Part shown: one piece after another, positions 26,641-34,579 of the stretch | Numbering within the stretch: the first letter of the stretch is position 1 | Layout: the number at the start of each line of letters is the position of its first letter | Program-made: the position numbers and the translations under genes | DNA from: Sorangium cellulosum So0157-2 | Lineage (GTDB): Bacteria; Myxococcota_A; Polyangia; Polyangiales; Polyangiaceae | Direction: 5' to 3' | DNA: 64,000 nucleotides | NCBI RefSeq assembly: GCF_000418325.1 | Contig: NC_021658.1 | Location: forward strand, 13,000,501 to 13,064,500 | Notes under the pieces: generated by a model | Databases searched by the model: none | Seen by the model: the letters and a program-made list of their open reading frames with translations, nothing else | Told to the model about the DNA's origin: nothing

Positions 26641-26885
26641 GGTGTCTGCGCCGGCGCTCGTTTACCGCGCTGCCGGCGCCAGCGCGGCCCGATGGCGGCC
26701 GGCGCAGCGCGATGCGGGGATGGAGCAGGGCGCGCGCTGCATCGTCCCGAAGACCTCGCGAGAGCGCGGCGCCGAAGGCGCACCATGGCTGTCCTGCATT
26801 CCCGGTTCCGGCGAGAAATTCTCGCCGAGAATAGCGAGTTTTCTCTGCATAAGGTACTTGTCAAGAGCAAGCGCAGGGGGCATCC

Positions 26886-28940
26886 ATGGCGCGCCTTGAC
26901 CTCGACGACACGTCCCGGTGAGACCGAGCTGCCGCAGTCGGCGGAGACAGAGCGCCTTGACGGCGCGGCGCTCGTGCTCGGCTATCTTCAGGCCAGGGGA
27001 CAAGTGCAGGGCAGCCCCGCCGACCTCGCGTCGGTGGTCGACGCGCTGCTCCGGCGGGTGCAGGAGCTCGAGGCGAGGCTGGTCGAGCTCTCGACGGCGG
27101 AGCAGCAGGCCCAAGAGCTCGCTCGCAGTGTCGAGTCGCTCAAGGCGTACAATCAACAGCTGCAGGAGACGATTCGGAGCTTGGAGATCGGGTTCCGGCG
27201 CCACGTCTCCGAGCAGGTCTCGCCTGACCAGCTGCGTCTTTCGCTGGCCGGCGAGCCAGGTGCCTGTCCGGCTCCAGCGTCGCCGCAGGCCGAGACCCAC
27301 AGCGCCTCGCCCGTGCGGACCCGAGCGACGGCATCATCCCGCCGCCGGGCCCCGCGAGCCCACCGGAGCACGCGGCGACGGCAGAGTCCTCCTCCGGCTC
27401 GGATCCCGGAGGTGGCAAGCGAGCCAGGCGCCACGAGCATGGGCGCCGTCGCATCGGTATCATCCCGCGGATGGTCATCGAGTCGCTGCCGCCGGAGGTG
27501 CTGCTCAAAGGCATCGAGCGCTTCGAGCGCATGGGCGCCGAAGACAGCTCGGTCATCGGCTACCGGCGTGGCGGCCTCATCGAGCTCGTCACGCGCCGCC
27601 CCAAGTACGTGGCCAAGGCGGAGACACCGGCCGCGAGCAGCGGAGTCGAAGAGGAGCCGGCTCCTTCGCCGGCCGGTGGACCGGCCCTCACGCACGGGCT
27701 GGACGAGCCCCTGGTCGTGCGGGAGCACGAGCTCCTGGGGATCCCCGCGGACACGGGCTTCAAGCAAAGCCCCTTCGTCGACGGCGTCCTCGTACGCTAC
27801 ACGCCCGAGCCGGACGCTGCGGAGGACAGCGGCGGACCGGTGAAGATCGCCTCGCTGCCGGAGCGCCCGATCGACAGGTGCCTTGCCGATCCGAGCCTCT
27901 TGGCCCACCTGCTCGTGCACAAGCTCGACTACCACATGCCCTACTACCGGCAAGAGGTGGAGTCGGGTCGCCACGGCTTTCGCATCGGCCGCGGCAACAT
28001 GGCACGCTGGCAGTACGATTGCGGCGGCATCGCGATGCGCATCGCCGATGCCATGTGGAGCGACGCGCTCTCGAGGTCGTGGTTCGCCATGGACGCGACG
28101 GGCACCGCCATCCGGGCCAAGGGCAAGCACCGCTATGGGCATGTCTTCGTCCTGGTCGCGCCGGGCGATGGGGTGCTGTTCCGCTATACACCGACGTACG
28201 ACGGCCCCACCGTCGCGAAGCTCTTCGGCGGCTACCAGGGGACGCTCGTCGCCGATGCCTCGGCCAATCACAACGTGCTGTTCGGGCCGGGCAAGGCGCG
28301 CGAGGCCGGCTGCTGGAGCCATGCACGAAGGCGCTTCTTCAAGGCGTTCAAGGCCGGGGCGGGCAAGGAGGCAGCGTTCGCGCTCCAGACCCTCCAGGCG
28401 CTCTTCCGCGTCGAGGAGGAATGCGCCCTGTGCAGCCCGGACGAGCGCCTCGAGATCCGGCAGCGCGAGTCCGCACCGCTGATCGAGAAGCTCTTCGCCT
28501 GGGTCGAGGCGCAGCGGCAGGTCGTCCCGGAGCATTCGCCGTTGCGCGAAGGGCTGGTCTATCTGCACAACCAGAGGGAGGCGCTCTGCGAGTTCCTCTT
28601 CAACGGGGAGATCCCCATCCACAACAATGCCAGCGAGAGGGCGCTGCGCCGCGTCGTCAAGGGACGGCGCAACTGGCTGTTCCACGGCAGCGACGAGCAT
28701 GCTGTCCGGGCGTGTGCCATCACGTCGCTCATCGCTACGTGCCAGATGCACGGGCTCGACCCCGAGCTGTACTTGCAGGAGATCCTGACCGTGGCTCCGA
28801 GCTATCCGCTCAGTCGCATCCTCGACCTGAGTCCCAAGAACTGGGTCGCGACGCGACAACGCCTCATCGCCGAGGGGCGGCTCAAGTACCTGGACCTGGC
28901 TCGGATCACCGGCTCGCGGCTCGCCTTCCGCGACCGCTGA
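26886..28940 (+). pseudogene. tnpC: IS66 transposase TnpC, copy B, two compensating frameshifts
   Basis: ATG 26886 reads MARLDLDDTSR and hits TGA at 26919; one base shifted, the protein continues as ETELPQSAETERLDGAALVL ... HVSEQVSPDQLRLSLAGE. Between about 27230 and 27330 the frame reverts to the first, giving GRRRIGIIPRMVIESLPPEV and an unbroken C-terminal ~500 residues with the DDE domain: FAMDATGTAI, VADASANHN, NNASERALRRVVKGRRNW. One +1 and one -1 indel therefore cancel. The catalytic part from ATG 27471 (489 aa) is intact but lacks the N-terminal zinc-finger/leucine-zipper DNA-binding part, so the transposase is probably inactive. Confidence 0.8.
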
Positions 28941-29378
28941 TCGCGCCGCGGCGTCGGCCGTTTCCGCCGCGCCCACGGCGCTCGTCGTGTCCGGAGCGGC
29001 CGAGGCCGGCGCGCGTCCTTTCCGCGCCGAGGTGCGTCGGCTCGTCGAGCCGGTGCTGTCGTCGCTTCGCGCGGCCGCCGTCGAGCTCGTCGTGGGGGTC
29101 GCTTCGGTTCGGCGCTGCTTGTCCGCGCCTCGGATCGGCCGCCGTCCTCCCTCCTGTTCCGCGGACGGCTGGGCGGCGCTCTTGCGGCGCTGCACGCCCG
29201 CGGGCTCGGCTGCTCCTGCGCGCTCCTCCTGCCCGGCCGTGCGACGCGGGCGCCCCTTCGCGCGGCCGGGGGCGTCCTCGCGGCCTTGCCATGCGACATG
29301 CGGCGCGGACAGCTTCAGCACTGCCGTCATCAGGCTCGGGACTTCGACTCCCTCCTCCCCGCTCCGTCGCTTTACCAT
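28941..29378 (-). CDS. Possible basic, low-complexity passenger protein of IS66 copy B (weak)
   Basis: A minus-strand frame starts at ATG 29378, 71 bp inside the right end of the IS: MVKRRSGEEGVEVPSLMTAV, then APGRAKGRPRRTAGQEERAG and a Lys/Ser/Thr/Gln/Glu-containing disordered stretch. Residue usage is more protein-like than random antisense of GC-rich DNA. The frame stays open into the antisense of tnpC, so the true end is not defined; I stop it at the tnpC end. No ribosome site is seen. A similar ORF begins 62 bp inside the right end of IS66 copy A. Confidence 0.25.
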
Positions 29379-29449
29379 CGCACCGCGACTCTACGCACGG
29401 GGCCGCCTTCCACAAGCTCGCTTCAGAACGCGCTCTCCGGAGCGGCTAC

Positions 29450-30896
29450 CGCGAAGCGCCTCGTCGATCGCGAGCCCATCCTCGTGTCGAGCGCGCTCGC
29501 GTTCGTCGCGCGCTTTCGCCAGCACTCGAAGTTTCTCATTCCAATTGGACTCGAGTGTATCTGCGACGAGACGGTTGGCGGGGTCAACCATCATGAAGCG
29601 GCGCTGTGCGAGGTCGGCGTCGACCTGCGCCCGCTCGATCGCGCGACACCGAAGCAGATCCGCCTGCTCGTACCGAGCCTCGACCTCTCTCCGAATCTCG
29701 AGCGCCAACTCGACGGCGGCAGGCGTCATCTTCTCGGTCACCAAGAGCCCGACCGCTTCGTCGATGGGAGGCCCTGCGAGGGATTGGCAGTTCGGTTCGG
29801 CACGGGAATCGGTGGCGCGGTCACAGACGTACCAGGACTCGAGCTTCCCTCGCGCCTCCCTGTAGCGTACGCGAAGATGCTGCCCGCATCGCCCGCAGAC
29901 GGCGCGCCCCTGCAGGAGCGCGCTGCCCTCGCGCGGCGGCGATGCACGCGCGGCGTCGTACCCGTGCCCGTTCGACGCGAGGAGCCGGAGGTTCTCCTGG
30001 TATCGGTCCCACGTGATGTAACCAGGATGGGCGTTAGGAATGCAGGCAAGCCAGTCCTCGCTCGCGCGCTTCCGCTGCGTCTTCTTCCCATCGACCGTGC
30101 GACTGTACACGCGCTGTCCGTACGCGTAGGCACCGGCGTACCGCGGGTTGCGCAGCGTCCGCATCGCCGCCGATGCCGTGAGCGGACGGAAGATCACTCC
30201 CGCGGCTGGGGCGCGGAGCCGAGACGGGAAGCGGAGGCCCTCGTCTCGAAACGCTTTGACCGTCTGGTGTGCCGAGCCGACGCGGGCGAAGGTCTCGAAG
30301 AGGTGCGCGATCGTTTCGCGCACCTGCGCATCCGGGTCGAGGACGACGGCCCCGCTCTCATCGTAGACGAAGCCGGTGGGGAGAACGCATCGATACTCAC
30401 CGCGCCGGACCTTGTTCAGGACCCCGCCGCGCAGTCTCGCCTTCAGAACGTGCAACTCCGCCTCGCTCATCGTTCCCTTGAGGCCGAGAAGGAGACGATC
30501 ATTGAAGCTCGTCGGGTCGTACACGCCATCCTCGTCGAGGATCAGGGTGTTCGCCAGGGCGCAGATCTCGAGCAGCCGATGCCAGTCGGCGTTGTTCCTC
30601 GCGAGCCTCGAGACCTCGAGCCCCATCACGATGCCGGCACGCCCCAGCCCGACATCTGTCACCAGCCGCCGAAACCCTTCGCGCCAAGCGGCGGATGCAC
30701 CCGACTCTCCCTGGTCGGAGTCGATCACGACGACGCGATCGTCGGGCCAGCCGAGCGCTGTCGCGCGCGCCCGAAGCGCATACTGGCGCTTCGTGCTCTC
30801 AACATTCTCGACCACCTGCTTCATCGACGACTGTCGGATGTAGAGGTAAGCGTCACGCTCGAGATGGTGTGACTGAACTTTGCGCGATTCATTCAT
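29450..30896 (-). pseudogene. Serine recombinase, N-terminal and central piece
   Basis: ATG 30896 starts MNESRKVQSHHLERDAYLYI, with the catalytic serine in YIRQSS (Ser23), then QGESGASAAWREGFRRLVTD, the GLEVSRLARNNADWHRLLEI core, the recombinase domain (YAYGQRVYSRT) and a zinc ribbon (AVCGRCGQHLRVRY ... YVCDR). The frame runs to DGLAIDEALR, where the CGCGAAGC duplication and IS66 copy B begin. Past the junction it reads into the IS and stops at 29391, giving a truncated 501-aa product that keeps the catalytic domain but lacks the C-terminal HTH. The start overlaps the upstream small ORF stop by 8 bp. Confidence 0.92.
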
Positions 30897-31149
30897 GGTT
30901 CCTCAGGGGAGTGGAGCTCCTCGCCATCGCTGCGAAGAGGTGAACAACGGCTCGTTGTTCGTCATCGGGGGTCAAGCTTGGAGGCGACGATCGCGTCGGG
31001 CGGGATGTCGTGCTCTGGGCGGCCGCTGCCCGCGCCCACGCCCACATGCCTCGCCGAAGGAAGAGCGCAAGACCGCTCCTCGCTTCGAGAGGGAGCCGTT
31101 CGCCAAGAGCGGCCGTTCGCAATGTCTCGTACTGCTCGGTCATTCTCAC
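30889..31149 (-). CDS. Small protein in the recombinase operon
   Basis: The 86-aa protein (GTG 31149, overlapping the HTH gene stop by 4 bp; ATG 31143 is an alternative) begins MRMTEQYETLRTAALGERLP and ends with LTPDDEQRAVVHLFAAMARS. No domain is recognised. Its stop overlaps the recombinase ATG. The tight coupling argues it is a real gene of the mobile element, perhaps an accessory factor; this is inference from position. Confidence 0.6.
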   Translation of the reverse strand: MRMTEQYETLRTAALGERLPLEARSGLALFLRRGMWAWARAAAAQSTTSRPTRSSPPSLTPDDEQRAVVHLFAAMARSSTPLRNHE

Positions 31150-31652
31150 CCTCGCAGCGGCTTCTTCTGCACCGGCTCGGTTGCCCGCTGTGTCGTTTTT
31201 TTTCCGCCGAACGCGCGCTCGATCGTCCTGGGGTGGATCTCGACCGAAAACACCTGCCAGATCAGCCTCGCCATCTCGCGCGCTCGGAGCGGTCTCCCCG
31301 GGACGATCTGTTTCTCGACGAAGGCTAGAATATCACCCTGGAGCTTGTGCGGCCCACGGGGCCCTCGCTTCTTTGGCACCAGTCCGCCAAGCCCCGCCTC
31401 ATCGAAGCTCGATCTGGCCTGATAGTACGTCGGGCGAGAGACACCGTACTCGGCGGCGGCCTGCGTTACTGACAGGTTGTCGATCGACACGCGACGCAAC
31501 ATCTCGTACCTCACCTGCATCAGGTCACGAGTATCGAAGAACTCGCCCGTCTGGAACTTCGGATCGCTGACCTTCTCGGGGGACGGATTCAACGTGCCGT
31601 CCTCGCGGAGCGCTGCGGTCTTGGGATCGGTCCGGTCGCCTCGTTTCGGCAT
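31146..31652 (-). CDS. Helix-turn-helix protein of the recombinase element
   Basis: The 168-aa protein begins MPKRGDRTDPKTAALREDGT and has an HTH segment LSVTQAAAEYGVSRPTYYQA followed by a linker GLVPKKRGPRGPHKLQGDIL and a second winged-helix-like part (LRAREMARLIWQVFSVEIHP, RTIERAF). The layout resembles the N-terminal DNA-binding region of IS630/IS481-type transposases without the DDE domain. Proteins of this type are commonly encoded next to DUF5372 and a serine recombinase. ATG 31652 is preferred to an upstream in-frame start because GGAG precedes it. Probable role: DNA recognition or regulation for the element. Confidence 0.8.
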   Translation of the reverse strand: MPKRGDRTDPKTAALREDGTLNPSPEKVSDPKFQTGEFFDTRDLMQVRYEMLRRVSIDNLSVTQAAAEYGVSRPTYYQARSSFDEAGLGGLVPKKRGPRGPHKLQGDILAFVEKQIVPGRPLRAREMARLIWQVFSVEIHPRTIERAFGGKKTTQRATEPVQKKPLRG

Positions 31653-31727
31653 GGGATCTCCGACCTGTGGGTCACGACAACTACGCCGCACCAGCGGCCG
31701 ATGTCAAACGCGCGCGATGCGTATTGG

Positions 31728-32084
31728 TCAAATGTTGTCGCGTTTTCTAGCGTGTTCGGTTCGTCTCTTTCTGGTGCGCGGCACATTTGCTTTTACATGT
31801 GCGGCGTTATTCACTTTACACGCTTGAGCCCGGCGCTCCTGCTCAACGAGGTCCGACACCAGGCCGGCAAGCTCCAGGAGATCGGCGGCCCGGAGCAGCG
31901 CGCGACCCTCGCCGATGACGACCTCTGGATCGGGCGCGACGACATCGGTCCACTGCCGCGGCACGGAGCAGATGTGCTCCTCGTCGACGCGCAGCAGGAG
32001 CCGCGTCCCGTACCGGTTGTACCGCTCGCCCATGCAGACGAGCTGCCGTCCGCTGAGCGGATGGAACGGGTGCGTCACGCGCAC
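31728..32084 (-). CDS. DUF5372-like protein, first gene of the recombinase operon
   Basis: The 118-aa protein starts at GTG 32084 (GTG 32078 also possible): RVTHPFHPLSGRQLVCMGER, then YGTRLLLRVDEEHICSVPRQ, WTDVVAPDPEVVIGEGRALL and RAADLLELAGLVSDLV. This THPFHPLxG...(L)PxxWTD...DP pattern is what I know as DUF5372, a small beta-rich family found beside recombinases. The last ~30 residues are basic and lower in GC. Its promoter should lie in the ~45 bp between it and the element edge. Function is unknown. Confidence 0.7.
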   Translation of the reverse strand: MRVTHPFHPLSGRQLVCMGERYNRYGTRLLLRVDEEHICSVPRQWTDVVAPDPEVVIGEGRALLRAADLLELAGLVSDLVEQERRAQACKVNNAAHVKANVPRTRKRRTEHARKRDNI

Positions 32085-32128
32085 AAGGCGCTCGCCCGTG
32101 GGCGAAGGGCGTGCAGTTCGTGGTGAGG

Positions 32129-32305
32129 TACAAGCGTCTAGAGCGCGGGACCTTCCGCGCTCCGCGCGCGGTCACGCCGGGAGCCACGAGCGTCATCATC
32201 GACGCGGCCGAGCTTGCGAAGATCCTCGAGGGCATCGCGCTTGCGCCGTCGAAGCTGTGGCGAGAGGTCCGCCTCGCCGAGGCTGCACCGCCTCCAGCTG
32301 TCTGA
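32129..32305 (+). pseudogene. tnpB: IS66 TnpB, C-terminal piece, copy A
   Basis: From TACAAG (32129) the frame reads YKRLERGTFRAPRAVTPGAT, then IDAAELAKILEGIALAPSKL, stopping at 32303-32305. It is the exact continuation of the N-terminal piece ending at 25088. Together they make a 123-aa TnpB. Confidence 0.9.
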
Positions 32306-32424
32306 TCTCACCGCACCTGACGCGCGCTACCCGGCACCGCACGCGCAGCATTCCGGCGAGAGCCACTTCTTTTCCTTCAACAACCCTCTTCAAAAAGCAA
32401 GAAGTCACGAGTACTTAGCGCCTC

Positions 32425-34023
32425 GTGGGCAAGCCGCTCGAAGAGCAGATTCATGACCTGAAGGACAAGCTGGCGCGCGCCGCGCACGAGCGCGACGAGT
32501 ACCGCAAGCTCTACGAGCTCGCCAGCATCGAGCTGGAGCGGCTTCGCCGGCACATCTTCGGCCAGAAGGCCGAGCACGTCGACCACGGGCAGATGCAGCT
32601 GGCCTTCGACGCCATCGTGCAGATGCTCGCGGGCGCAGCGCCAACCGAGGCTGGCACCACGAGCACGCCTGAAGGCGATGGCGCGGCCGCCGGGGGCTCT
32701 CCTGGAGGCGGCGGCAAGGGGCGAAGAGTCACCCCGCATGGCCGGCAGAAGCTGCCCGAGCACCTGCCCGTCGAACGGATCGAGCTGCTCCCGCCCGAGA
32801 TGCGCGACGAGCGCGCCGCCGCGATGGTCCGCATCGGCGAAGAGGTGTCCGAGACGCTGGAGTGGCGGCCCGCGAGCTTCGTGCGGCTGCAGATCGTACG
32901 ACCCAAGTTTGCCAAACAGGGCGAGCCGGAAGCGGGCGTGGTCATCGCGGAGGTGGCCGACAGTCCCGTCCCCCGGTCGCTCGCCGGGCCAGGGCTGCTC
33001 GCGCACGTGCTGGTGAGCAAATACGGCGACCACCTGCCGCTGCATCGGCAGGAGAAGATCTTCGAGCGCCAAGGGGTGCACCTGGCGCGCTCGACGCTCT
33101 GCGGCTTGGTCAGCTCGTGCGCCGAGGTGCTGGGCCATCTGGTCGGCGCCATGGCCAAGGATGCGCTCTCCGCGCATTGCATCGCCATCGACGCCACCGG
33201 GGTGCTCGTCCAGGCGAAGGACAAGTGCCGGCGCGGTCACTTCTGGGTGCTTGTCGCCGACCGGGATCACGTGCTGTTTCGATTCACGCCGCGTCACAAC
33301 CAGGACGGCCCCAAGGAGTTTCTCCGCGGGTACAAGGGCTACGTCCAGGCGGACGCATCGAGCGTTTACGAGGAGCTGTACCGGACCGAGCAGGTCACGG
33401 AGGTGGGCTGCTGGGCGCATTGCCGGCGGCGCTTCTTCGAGGCGATGTCGTCGGACCGGGAGCGAGCGATGACGGCGCTCGGCTTCATTCACCAGCTCTT
33501 CGCCATTGACAGGGCCACCAAGGACCTGGCTCCCAGCCGTCGCACCGAGCAGCGCCGCAGCAGCGCCCAGCCCGTGCTCGATGCCTTGCGCGCATGGCTC
33601 GACAAGGAGGAGCTGCTCGTGCTGCCCAGGAGCCCCATTGCCGGAGCCATCGGGTATGCGCGCAACCAGTGGACTGCGCTCACCCGCTTCCTCGAGGACG
33701 GGCGGCTTCGCCTGGATAACAACCGCAGCGAGCTCGAGCTCCGCAGGGAGGCACTCGGTCGTAAGAACTGGATTTTCGTGGGCAGTGACGACGGGGCGGA
33801 GTGGAACGCCACCATCGTGTCCTTGATCGCCTCCTGCGCCTTGCACCAGCTCGACCCCTGGGCCTACCTGCGCGACGTGCTGATCCTGCTGCCGGGCTGG
33901 CCGCGCGATCGGGTCCTCGAGCTCGCTCCCAAGTCCTGGAAGCAGACCCTCGAGAACACCGACGCTCGGCAGCGGCTCGCTGCCAGCCCGTGGACCCGGG
34001 CGCCGGCCACGCTGGCCGCCTGA
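32425..34023 (+). CDS. tnpC: IS66 transposase TnpC, copy A
   Basis: The 532-aa protein has all IS66 transposase parts: N-terminal leucine-zipper-like coiled coil (KLYELASIELERLRRHIFGQ), an HGRQKLPEHLPVERIELLPP segment before the zinc-finger-like region, the DDE catalytic core (IAIDATGVLV; YVQADASSVY; NNRSELELRREALGRKNW) and the C-terminal DPWAYLRDVLILLPGWPRDR helical tail. Start is GTG 32425 without a clear ribosome site. It appears intact, but its operon partner tnpB is split, so this copy is likely immobile unless complemented. Confidence 0.92.
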   Translation: MGKPLEEQIHDLKDKLARAAHERDEYRKLYELASIELERLRRHIFGQKAEHVDHGQMQLAFDAIVQMLAGAAPTEAGTTSTPEGDGAAAGGSPGGGGKGRRVTPHGRQKLPEHLPVERIELLPPEMRDERAAAMVRIGEEVSETLEWRPASFVRLQIVRPKFAKQGEPEAGVVIAEVADSPVPRSLAGPGLLAHVLVSKYGDHLPLHRQEKIFERQGVHLARSTLCGLVSSCAEVLGHLVGAMAKDALSAHCIAIDATGVLVQAKDKCRRGHFWVLVADRDHVLFRFTPRHNQDGPKEFLRGYKGYVQADASSVYEELYRTEQVTEVGCWAHCRRRFFEAMSSDRERAMTALGFIHQLFAIDRATKDLAPSRRTEQRRSSAQPVLDALRAWLDKEELLVLPRSPIAGAIGYARNQWTALTRFLEDGRLRLDNNRSELELRREALGRKNWIFVGSDDGAEWNATIVSLIASCALHQLDPWAYLRDVLILLPGWPRDRVLELAPKSWKQTLENTDARQRLAASPWTRAPATLAA

Positions 34024-34312
34024 GCGCTGCAGCGCCTTGCTCTGCGCTACCGGTGACCTCCGGCGGCGCCGCGCTCGCCGCGGGCACTGCTCGCCGGCGT
34101 TGCCGCGGCGGCGACGGAGCTCCGCCGTCCGTTGCGGCGCGCCGCGAGCGGCCCTTCTTCTGCTGCTCAGGCTCGACAGCCGAGGCGCTCGATCTGCCGG
34201 CGCGCCGCCTCCGCGCGCCGACGTCGCGCGCGGCGCGCTCTTCGGCCTTCGCCTCCGGTCTGCTCAGTCCGGTCTCGCCGCTGGTGCCGGCGCCCTGCCG
34301 TCGCTCTCGCAT
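34024..34312 (-). CDS. Possible basic, low-complexity passenger protein of IS66 copy A (weak)
   Basis: A minus-strand frame from ATG 34312, 62 bp inside the IS right end, reads MRERRQGAGTSGETGLSRPE, then EPEQQKKGRSRRAATDGG. It is charged and disordered, similar in character and position to the ORF in IS66 copy B, but the sequences are not clearly homologous. The frame continues antisense into tnpC, so the end is undefined. It could be a compositional artefact. Confidence 0.2.
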
Positions 34313-34539
34313 CGCAAGGCAAGCCTATGTCCCGGGCCTGCTCGGCGTCAGGATGGGCTCTACCGAACGCGTACACCATCATCCAGAGGGAGCCTCAACA
34401 GAGGGGAACAGCGCGGGCTGTCCAAGGCCGAGGTCGATCCTGCCGGCGTTGAGAAGCTCGGGGAGGCAGGGGCGAGGCCGCGGTTCATGGTCGGCGCGAC
34501 CGCGTCGAGCGACCGGGCCTGCCCAGGCCCGCGAACGGG

Positions 34540-34568
34540 TTGACGCGGGTGAACTTCAGGTAGAGAAT
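34540..34568 (+). promoter_or_regulatory. Candidate promoter of the Avs-like gene
   Basis: TTGACG (34540-34545), 17-bp spacer, GAGAAT (34563-34568), 11 bp before ATG 34580. If real, the transcript leader would be very short. It lies outside IS66 copy A, within the ~205 bp between the IS end and the gene. Prediction by eye. Confidence 0.35.
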
Positions 34569-34579
34569 TCCAGGTCCCT

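Larger units (their letters stand above)
25783..29449 (+). mobile_element. IS66-family element, copy B, with 8-bp target duplication
   Basis: The 3667-bp element has terminal inverted repeats GTAGCCGCTCCG (25783-25794 and the complement at 29438-29449). The 8 bp CGCGAAGC occur immediately outside both ends (25775-25782 and 29450-29457), the exact target duplication length of IS66. It carries tnpA, tnpB, a frameshifted tnpC and a ~500-bp right-end region. Insertion into the recombinase gene is proven by the frame restored when it is removed. It belongs to a different IS66 subgroup from copy A, with diverged TIRs and proteins. Confidence 0.95.
25084..32128 (-). mobile_element. Serine-recombinase mobile element (DUF5372-HTH-small ORF-recombinase) inserted in IS66 tnpB
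   Basis: The 7045-bp block sits exactly where tnpB of IS66 copy A is broken and is bounded by TACAA on both sides (25084-25088 and 32129-32133), consistent with a short crossover core of a serine recombinase. Its genes run on the minus strand: DUF5372-like, HTH protein, 86-aa protein, recombinase. Subtracting the nested IS66 copy B and its target duplication leaves about 3.37 kb. I infer that the recombinase mediated its own integration; gene neighbourhoods of this kind are known around such recombinases. Confidence 0.8.
24480..34374 (+). mobile_element. IS66-family element, copy A, interrupted by a 7-kb insertion
   Basis: Left end GTATTCGTTCGGCGACC (24480) and the reverse complement of the right end, GTACGCGTTCGGTAGAG (ending 34374), are imperfect inverted repeats starting with GTA as in IS66. 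Internal order is tnpA, tnpB, tnpC, with tnpB split by the recombinase element at 25084-32128. Without that insertion the element would be 2850 bp, a normal IS66 size. The 8 bp outside each end differ (GAGAAGGC versus ACCATCAT), so no target duplication is present. The left flank is a truncated gene whose remainder is missing on the right, pointing to an adjacent deletion or rearrangement after insertion. Confidence 0.85.

Noticed and set aside
26886..28940. Programmed frameshifting in IS66-B tnpC
   Set aside because: Two opposite shifts ~350 bp apart would be needed, no slippery heptamer is evident, and IS66 TnpC is normally a single frame; indel decay is simpler.
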